This document shows, one piece after another, positions 58,854 through 64,000 of a DNA stretch of 64,000 nucleotides; positions within the stretch are counted from its first letter, which is position 1; every line of letters starts with the position of its first letter. Under the pieces are notes generated by a model that saw only the letters and a program-made list of their open reading frames with translations, made no database searches and had not been told where the DNA came from. Both the position numbers and the translations under genes were made by a program. Source of the DNA: Echinometra lucunter (Eukaryota > Echinodermata > Echinoidea > Camarodonta > Echinometridae); contig CM057155.1 of NCBI GenBank assembly GCA_029962745.1, forward strand, positions 30,447,506 to 30,511,505. Direction: 5' to 3'.

Positions 58854-61800
58854 ATATCTATCTATCCATCCCTTTATCTATCTATTTATCTATCTATCTA
58901 TCCATCCCTTTATCTATCTATCTATCTATATATCTATTTATATATCTATCAATTTATCTATCTATCTATCTATCTAAAACAGAGCATTCTTACCTGTAGT
59001 GAATTGATTTGATCTCCTACCAGTCCTACTCTCTCTACTACATCCTTGAGTGACTGTGTATGACTAGTACTGTCCTTCATAGAGTCCATATGATGTTGTA
59101 TGGCTTTCCTTGTCTCCTCCAGCTCTCGTCTCGACTCCAGTCGATGATCGTCCATCTCTTGTTTATGGATCTACAGGACAAGATTTTGTTTTGATCATTA
59201 ATATTTCATGGACCCTACTATTGCTCTTGTGCATTAATTGACATGGTTTTTATGCAATCGGACTTGTTAGTTACTTTATACAATCCCTTGTAAAAATATA
59301 CCATGGGTACCATGGTAATTTGACGAAATTATCATCAAATCATGTAATTTGATGATACTTTCATGGTACCTTTTTTTAGCAGGGATATGTTTTTTCTCTT
59401 CATTTTTCTTGTAGAGGTTTGTGACATGAAGATGAAATAGGAATGTATTATATGACACCTGAATAGATCCCTGTCATTTGATTGGTTGTTTGATATTGAT
59501 CATTTTCCCATTGCACTATGACGTCATCATTCGTGCAATTGTGGCTCCATTTACTGTGCAATTTTGGATCCATACGATTTGCTCCATTGCACGAACGCCG
59601 AGAGCCCGGCACGCTACGTACGTAAAACGCTTGCATTTGCAGTGTGCACCACGAACAGTGCGCTAGCGTATAGCACTGTTGATTTATTGCGATTTGATCT
59701 ATTTTTAGGTGTCATATAAAACAAATAATGAATGTTTTTTCATTCGTGCAATGGAAAGAATATTTCATTCGGTGAAGGTTGAAATTATCGATCCATTCAA
59801 CGAGGCGCAGCCGAGTTGAATGGATCATTTCATCTTTCACCTCATGAAATATTCTGTCCATTGCACTCATAAACATTCATTATCTGTATACTAACACAAA
59901 ATAAAGCCTCCTGCTTGAGTATCAAAGCAACTGCTATATAGATATATCAATGACAGCAACAGTAGTAACATGTGCAACGACAAGTTCATTTAACATACAG
60001 TAATATGAGTGGCTCAATAGGCGCCAGGGACTCATCCTACCTGCTTCAGTTTCTCTATCTCCTTTCCATGCTCTGCATAAACTTGCTCCATCCTCGCCTG
60101 GTGCTCACTTACGACCTTTGACCTCTCCGCAATGACCGCTTGCAGCCTATCCTCGTAACGCTTGGCGGACTCCTCGGCATCCTGGAGAACCCTGGCCTCT
60201 CGTTTCCTGGCTCCCTCTTCCAAGAGACTGATATAACTTTGATGGTTGGTCTCCACCGTCTCCAACTGCTGTTTGTGATGCTTCTCTAGGAATTGAATGG
60301 AGGATTCCAGCTGGGTTTTCTCTGCTTCAAGCTGATGCACCTAACAGGGAACAAACATTTGGAAGATTATTATAGTACGGCCTATTTTTGAAGAGAGTAT
60401 TTTTGACATAGCTCTACTGTCTACAGCTACTGCTTGTGGCAATCATCCAGGAAATGGAATGACAATTTCATCTAGGTATTCTCTGCTTCCATCTGGTCCA
60501 AATGACCAGGATGAATTGACTAGGAAAGGCTTTTTTAATGACGATAAATGAATCTTCTATTCAGTACACCTATGCTTTAATAAACATGTTTGAAAAACAA
60601 AAATACTTCCACATTTTGAGCAGCTTAGATTAATAGTATTCCACATTATACCTACGGTTACCAATGTATAATACAATTATATAATATTGACTGGCATAGA
60701 ATGAGATACCAACCTATATTACCTGATCTGAATCCAATATTGCCCAAGCCGAAGGCGCGGGCAATATTGGATTCGGAGAGGGTGATATAGGTTGTATATC
60801 ATTCAATGCAGTCAATATTATTATTATTATCTATACCCCACAGTAAAGTAATGTAAAATTCAATTAAAAAAAAAAAAATCCCTCCGACTACTCATTTGAC
60901 ATGTATGCATTAATTCTCATCACACAAGTACGGCTTATACCTTTTTTTTTTTTTCATGATGTCATCTATGTATTCGCGCATTGCATGTTGCGTATCTTTG
61001 TTTTTGCGCACTTCATGGCTTGCGTTGCTTCTCAAACTGGTTCCAACCGGATTTCGCGAATATTGACCGCTGCGGCATTTACACACAAAGTCAATGGGCA
61101 AACCCGGAAGAGAGAAAATATGGTATAATATTGACCGCTGAGATATTAGAGAACGCAGAATATGGAAAATGATTGCCACGGAAAAACGCCTCATATAGGT
61201 AATAATACTAAATATCACTAGTACGCACACGCATAAATTATAAACCAATTTTCTTGGTGTTTTGGCATAGTAACCTTGTACCATGTCAATCCTAAACTCC
61301 AAGCACTAGACATGCATACACCTTAGAGTAGAAAAAATCTCAAAATTTATCACTGTTTCAAGTGCAGCATGACAAAATATTACTGCCGTACTTTGGCAAA
61401 AGGAAGCAAGTATTATGAAAGTGACATTTTCTGTAAAAGAGCAAAATGTGTCTGTCATTTACACTGACGTCAACGCAATACCATAATGTCTTGCCTAACA
61501 TATCCTAACATATCAGCAGGATGAGTGCTCATGTATTAAAATTTGGCCTAGAAGGAGAGCACACTATGTAAAATATGAAAATATCAAAAACTCAAATTTG
61601 GTTGATGTCACTTCCTTCCTTTTGTCAAAGTAGGGCAGAGTAAATATTACAGGAGTAAATAATCTCTAACCTTGTTCTCCAGCCATTGATTCCCTGACGA
61701 CATTCCTCCAAAGGCAGCACCACCGAGACTGGCACCACTACCAGGTGTTGCACCAAGACCAAAGCCTAGGCCCATCCCATGCATGGACGAAGGCGTGGAC

Positions 61801-64000
61801 TGCAGCATCTGCTGCTGCAACATTGCTTGTTGTTGCTTCATTGCTTCTTGTTGCTGTTGCAGAGCTTGTTGCTGCTGTTGTAGCATTGCCTTCTGCTGTT
61901 GCTCCTGTATCAACCGCATCTGCTTCTCATGCTCAGCGGCCAGTTGGAGCTGAGGATAGGATGGTAAGATGGTGATCAATGACATTGTAGTAGGAACAGA
62001 TAAGTAATATGTTGTTTATGTTTAACTTGTGCACTTGAAACCAACAGCACACAATACTATCTGACAGCAACATACCAACCTCTAAAACCTTAAAGAGGAG
62101 CTTGACTTCTGGGAAAGGTGAAAAATAATTTGTGAGCTTTCTCATTCTTTCCATGTCAGTTAGGGAGAATTATCATAGTAAAAATGTCCCCTAGAAAGAA
62201 TTGCTCTTCAAATGCCCTCTTACTAGAAATATGAAAAGAAAAAGCTGCAAAGTTTGTGCATAACATTCATGTCAGATTTGTTTGTGGTGTCATATACTCC
62301 TTTCTTTGTGCAGTGCAAGTACCTTTTGGGGAAAGTAAGTGAATTTCCTATCAATTCGATAATCTCCAAATCTCACAGAGACCAGTGTTTTTATATACAA
62401 CTAACTCTCCCAGTTTGCTTTAGAGCGGTTTCTTTCACATTATGATCACATGACCAGAACTCCAGTTTATCTTTAACAATAAAGTTGTGGATATTCACAT
62501 GAAGAGCAAGATTTTGAAGTCAGAGAGAAAGAAGGGGGGGGGGGGGGAGGGAGGAGATAAATAACCATGATATAACTACAGGTGCAAATCCTAAGGAACA
62601 TTGTAACAAAGTAGCAGGCTTGCTTCCCATTCACTTTAGACAACTTTTCAAAATCATCTTCATTGATAAAATGGACATTCAAACTACACAACTTTAATCA
62701 TAGTTCAACATATGGACTGAAATAAACCACAAAACTTATTCTGCTTTTTGGCAGCCATAATCCTAACCCCTTCAATACTACGAGTGATCACTGGTGACTA
62801 ACATCTATCCCCTGAAATATACGCAGGCAGCTAGATTGTGAAGTTTTTTTCCCCCATGCAATACCTAAATTTTGATCTCAACCAACAATAACACAAGCAT
62901 TATGATTCAAGATATTAAACCCCTTTTTGGTGCCATATGTTTAACAACTTGGTGACATACATGTAGGAACTGATTTCAATTCTAAAGGCTTGTTCAGATA
63001 TGAGCCAAGAAATCCCCGCAATATTTTTAGTGTTCATATATGGTGCGACAAACCATCCCACTTATGCTAATGAACGTGCATTAACGCGTCAACTCTCAAA
63101 TAAAAGAGAGTTTTGTCAAAATTGGGCATATTAACTCATGACAACATATTTTGTGCTAACTTTTCAAGAATTTATTTGGTCCACAGCTTTTTGCAGCCAG
63201 GCAACAGAAAACTAGATGAATCCTCGACCACACGCGGTCGAGATTTATGCCTCTGCCATTGCCAGATCGGAAATATATGCCACATTCATGTTGAATTTTT
63301 CATTTTCATGTATACAATGACATCTTTGACCTTGACCTTTGACCTTGTTAACCCCAAATCTAATGAGACCATAATGAGACCTTCCATATGCATACATGAG
63401 CCAAGTTTGAAGTTGATCCGTCAAATGGTTGAGTTATCGTGAGAACAAACTATTTCTATGTACATGACCTCCATGACCTTTGACCTTTGACCTTGAGACC
63501 TCAAAATATAATCAGATCATTGTCCCTCCCATATACATACACAAGCCAAGTCTGAAGTTGATCCGTCAAACGGTTCTTAAGTTATCGCGAGAATGAAAAC
63601 GGGACGGACGGACGACCCGAAAACATAATGCCTCCGGCAACCACCTACGGTGGGCGGAGGCATAAAAATGTCTCCTGCCTCTGTGACATTTTTTTGGTTG
63701 CCTCATACCCCATTGACTTGTTCACTAAAAAAGTTGTGAGGATTTTTGTCCCCTCATATGTGAACAAGCCTTGATGATTGACATAAACCATTGTACAAGT
63801 ACCTGCTGTTGTTTGAGAGTAACCTCATACTCTAACATGCTCTCCCTCTGTCTCTCCAGCTGATTCTGGCTCTCATCCAACGATGCCTTTGCATCAAAAC
63901 CAACTATACCACCACCACTCCTTGATGGTGCAGTGGCAAAACCAGGTGTTGCTGTTTGTGGAATACCACTCATTGCTGGAGTTGCAGCAGTTGCAAGTGG
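48276..64000 (-). CDS. fbf1: Fas-binding factor 1 (FBF1/albatross)-like coiled-coil protein, 3' part of gene
   Basis: Minus-strand join in transcript order: 64000..63803, 61949..61671, 60340..60041, 59170..58994, 58219..58022, 57404..57282, 56342..56199, 55510..55208, 54544..54388, 53083..52890, 48353..48276. That is 2151 nt, 716 residues plus TAG, all phases consistent. FBF1 is a centriole distal-appendage protein needed for ciliogenesis and binds keratin at cell junctions in vertebrates. The protein is a long Gln/Glu-rich coiled coil. Blocks that match my memory of vertebrate FBF1 are [28 protein letters not shown], and the end [21 protein letters not shown] against the vertebrate RHMAEQDRDFLENEQFFLETL. 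The N-terminal half is upstream of the window edge. Another centrosomal coiled-coil family is the alternative. Confidence 0.85.
48430..48779. mobile_element. TTGTTCAGATATGAGG element, well-preserved copy
   Basis: 350 bp; the left AAGGTTGTTCAGATATGAGG is mirrored by CCTCATATCTGAACACCCCTTT. A second inverted pair (GGCGCCATTGGGGTGCCACA and TGTGGTGCCACAAAGTCACC) lies inside. It sits in the last fbf1 intron, about 75 bp from the terminal exon. Confidence 0.68.
49052..52356. repeat. 87-bp minisatellite, about 38 units
   Basis: The unit runs GATTTAACGTAACATAAACA... to ...GAAGCACTCTGTATGATATT with very high identity. Variants: ACATGTTTACAAG in place of ACTTGTTTGCAAG (units near 49095, 49790, 51092, 51960), TCTTCC for TCTTAC, and 1-2 bp deletions near 51018, 51196, 51276 and 51886. 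87 is divisible by 3, so minus-strand frames of 640, 185 and 156 codons stay open; they are interrupted only where the deletions occur. Each unit has TATAAAAG. It occupies the last fbf1 intron. Confidence 0.97.
52890..53083 (-). CDS. fbf1: fbf1 penultimate exon
   Basis: A pyrimidine-rich acceptor (CCCCCTTTCATACGCAG) supplies two bases to finish an Ile codon; then [40 protein letters not shown] and WKLAAEK, donor AAG|GTAATC. An upstream in-frame TAG at about 53133 excludes a longer exon. Confidence 0.83.
53286..54130. repeat. 12-bp GATGATGGTAAC microsatellite
   Basis: About 840 bp of GGTAACGATGAT units with GAT triplet variants, in the fbf1 intron between 53083 and 54388. All frames stay open and give spurious Met/Val/Thr, Ile/Thr/Val and Ser/Pro proteins. 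Confidence 0.97.
54388..54544 (-). CDS. fbf1: fbf1 exon
   Basis: 52 codons plus one base from [30 protein letters not shown] to SLSLQNIH, donor CATA|GTAAGT (phase 1). Reading through would hit a TAG three codons later, so splicing here is required. Confidence 0.85.
54686..54945 (+). mobile_element. LINE C-terminal remnant
   Basis: Plus-strand reading gives HSFFPRTV, a stop, then [20 protein letters not shown], the usual C-terminal SFFPRT..WN.LP motif of non-LTR elements. Only the last ~70 codons are present; the stop codon shows decay. It lies antisense in an fbf1 intron. Confidence 0.65.
55208..55510 (-). CDS. fbf1: fbf1 exon, [15 protein letters not shown] coiled coil
   Basis: 101 codons from CCCTCTGTCAG to [29 protein letters not shown] to [14 protein letters not shown]. 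The REGTL.SLA.E block is one of the most FBF1-specific matches. The opposite-strand open frame here is a shadow. Confidence 0.9.
55791..56076. mobile_element. TTGTTCAGATATGAGG element, copy 3
   Basis: AAGCCTTGTACAGATATGACG and GTCATATCTGAACAAGCCTT bound a 286-bp element sharing AAAAGTTAGTGCAAAATATG, TCTCTTTTATTTGAG and GCGTTAATGCGC with the copies at 48430 and 62985. Confidence 0.65.
56199..56342 (-). CDS. fbf1: fbf1 exon, [21 protein letters not shown]
   Basis: 48 codons from TTTATATAG to [29 protein letters not shown] to KEEMTKASQ. This block matches the CGEERRRLAAEWAEF-type sequence of vertebrate FBF1. Confidence 0.9.
56477..56550 (-). pseudogene. fbf1 exon duplicate, copy 4 (frameshifted)
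   Basis: GAAAGAAAAGTGATGTCAGACCAG is retained, but a deletion removes about 18 bases before the AAG|GTAACATG donor and breaks the frame match to the parent. Confidence 0.7.
56616..56696 (-). pseudogene. fbf1 exon duplicate, copy 3 (frame intact)
   Basis: 81 bp in phase 0 with no stop: [20 protein letters not shown] then ASLHQAK, followed by an intact AAG|GTATCATG donor. The only possible acceptor (GTTGACCAG) lacks a pyrimidine tract, being next to a CCACTA repeat. Probably a pseudoexon, possibly an alternative exon. Confidence 0.65.
56771..56864 (-). pseudogene. fbf1 exon duplicate, copy 2 (stop-containing)
   Basis: Matches the exon at 57282-57404, including the AAG|GTATCATGCA donor, but the frame that matches the parent contains TAG where the parent has GAA (ATGATGTAGGAAGAAAG). 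The acceptor side is lost into a CCACTA microsatellite. Confidence 0.8.
57282..57404 (-). CDS. fbf1: fbf1 exon, parent of three decayed duplicates
   Basis: 41 codons: [20 protein letters not shown] then [20 protein letters not shown] and AK, acceptor GGTCATGCAG, donor AAG|GTATCA. Copies of its 3' two thirds plus donor lie at 56771, 56616 and 56477. Confidence 0.88.
58022..58219 (-). CDS. fbf1: fbf1 exon, coiled coil
   Basis: 66 codons: [20 protein letters not shown] to [10 protein letters not shown], acceptor TCCTTTAG, donor GAG|GTAATG. Strong Arg/Glu coiled coil. Confidence 0.87.
58421..58976. repeat. CTAT/CCAT tetranucleotide microsatellite
   Basis: About 555 bp of CTAT with islands of CCAT and TTAT, ending 18 bp before the fbf1 exon at 58994. 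A 231-codon Ile/Tyr/Ser frame across it is an artefact. Confidence 0.97.
58994..59170 (-). CDS. fbf1: fbf1 exon, coiled coil
   Basis: 59 codons from GTCCTGTAG to [29 protein letters not shown] to [10 protein letters not shown]. The donor lies 18 bp from a 0.55-kb tetranucleotide block in the next intron. Confidence 0.87.
59449..59890. mobile_element. Composite foldback: CpG domain plus long hairpin
   Basis: Outer inverted pair TATATGACACCTGAATAGATC (59452) and GATCTATTTTTAGGTGTCATATA (59694) enclose a CpG-rich domain with TGACGTCATCA. It is followed by a hairpin (about 59725-59885) whose arms ATGAATG, TGCAATGG, GAATATTTCAT and GATCCATTCAA meet at the tip CGAGGCGCAGCCGAG. In an fbf1 intron. 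Confidence 0.55.
60041..60340 (-). CDS. fbf1: fbf1 exon, coiled coil
   Basis: Exactly 100 codons, phase 0 both ends; begins [20 protein letters not shown] and ends KEIEKLKQ at CAG|GTAGGA. Continuous heptad-type coiled coil. Confidence 0.87.
60681..61145. mobile_element. Hairpin with CpG tip and adjacent CpG domain
   Basis: Arms ATATTGACTGGCATAGAATG and CATTCAATGCAGTCAATATT (60681-60832), inner CCAATATTGCCC and GGGCAATATTGG, tip AAGCCGAAGGCGC. The following ~300 bp to 61145 is CpG-rich, with ATTGACCGCTG repeated twice. Same plan as 22039-22510 and 59449-59890. Confidence 0.5.
61146..61670 (-). other. fbf1 intron stretch
   Basis: Nothing recognised beyond AT-rich intronic sequence. Confidence 0.6.
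61671..61949 (-). CDS. fbf1: fbf1 exon, Gln-rich
   Basis: 93 codons, acceptor CCTATCCTCAG, donor AAG|GTTAGA. About half the residues in the first part are Gln or Met, then a Gly/Ser/Met-rich stretch ([14 protein letters not shown]) and GNQWLENK. Confidence 0.85.
62985..63773. mobile_element. TTGTTCAGATATGAGG element, copy 4, with nested insertion
   Basis: Ends AAGGCTTGTTCAGATATGAG and CTCATATGTGAACAAGCCTT. The interior aligns with 48430-48779 in inverted orientation until GGCAACAGAAAA (63211), then resumes at AATGTCTCCTGCC (about 63666). Confidence 0.7.
63212..63666. mobile_element. Nested element with TTTATGCCTCYGCC termini
   Basis: TTTATGCCTCTGCC (63244) is mirrored by GGCGGAGGCATAAA (63653-63666). 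The interior has two diverged direct copies of a block with GACCTTTGACCTTG, CCAAGT.TGAAGTTGATCCG and GAGTTATCG, then GGACGGACGGACG. Inserted in the 62985-63773 element. Confidence 0.65.
63803..64000 (-). CDS. fbf1: fbf1 exon (first in window)
   Basis: Open from the window end: an Ala/Thr/Pro-rich segment, [20 protein letters not shown], then coiled coil ending TLKQQQ at CAG|GTACTT. The upstream splice site lies beyond 64000. Confidence 0.8.

Larger units (their letters stand above)
61950..63802 (-). other. fbf1 intron between first two exons in window
   Basis: 1.85 kb. Contains a G run (62535-62548) and the nested transposon at 62985-63773; otherwise nothing recognised. Confidence 0.65.

Noticed and set aside
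58282..58977. 231-codon Tyr/Ile/Ser frame
   Set aside because: Reading of the CTAT/CCAT tetranucleotide block; 12-bp periodicity keeps the frame open.

Overview
This 64 kb window is eukaryotic nuclear DNA from a marine deuterostome invertebrate. An echinoderm, probably a sea urchin, is the most likely source. The reasons are small exons in long AT-rich introns, GT-AG splice sites, metazoan-only gene families, very dense microsatellites and hairpin-type (MITE-like) transposons, an interstitial TTAGGG array, and LINE 3' ends that finish in ATT-type microsatellites. Species identity is inference. There are no bacterial features. Three protein genes can be assembled exon by exon from splice sites and matching phases. 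Almost all other long open frames are artefacts of tandem repeats whose unit length is a multiple of three.

Layout. (1) 1-16587, plus strand: the 3' part of a TOM1-type endosomal adaptor gene (linker after the VHS domain, GAT domain, clathrin/acidic tail; 10 exons, 450 codons plus stop; 5' end outside the window). (2) 16588-24680: its 3' UTR and intergenic DNA, filled with inverted-repeat elements, including one enclosing a telomere-like TTAGGG array. (3) 24681-36880, plus strand: a complete sphingosine kinase gene (5 coding exons, 568 aa). Its GC-rich promoter/5' UTR is duplicated in inverted orientation inside intron 1. (4) 36881-48275: intergenic DNA with a dead LINE reverse transcriptase, other LINE ends, MITEs and a 93-bp tandem repeat. 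(5) 48276-64000, minus strand: the 3' part of a Fas-binding factor 1 (FBF1/albatross) type gene (11 exons, 716 codons plus stop; 5' end outside the window). Its introns carry a 3.3-kb minisatellite of about 38 units of 87 bp, a 0.85-kb 12-bp repeat, a 0.55-kb tetranucleotide block and three decayed copies of one of its own exons.

The three genes act in separate processes: ubiquitin-linked endosomal sorting, sphingosine-1-phosphate synthesis, and centriole distal appendage/cilium assembly. They do not form an operon or a functional cluster. TOM1 and SPHK are in tandem; SPHK and FBF1 are convergent. As I recall, SPHK1 and FBF1 are also neighbours on human 17q25, so part of this order may be ancient linkage.

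The mobile DNA is the most unusual part. Seven ~415-bp copies share TTAACCC termini (piggyBac-like MITE). One ~366-bp element has perfect 10-bp inverted termini, a 9-bp target duplication (Mutator-like) and a tRNA-like core. Several families of long foldback elements are present, and three loci combine a long hairpin having a CpG-rich tip with an adjacent CpG-rich domain. No toxin genes and no viral genes were recognised.
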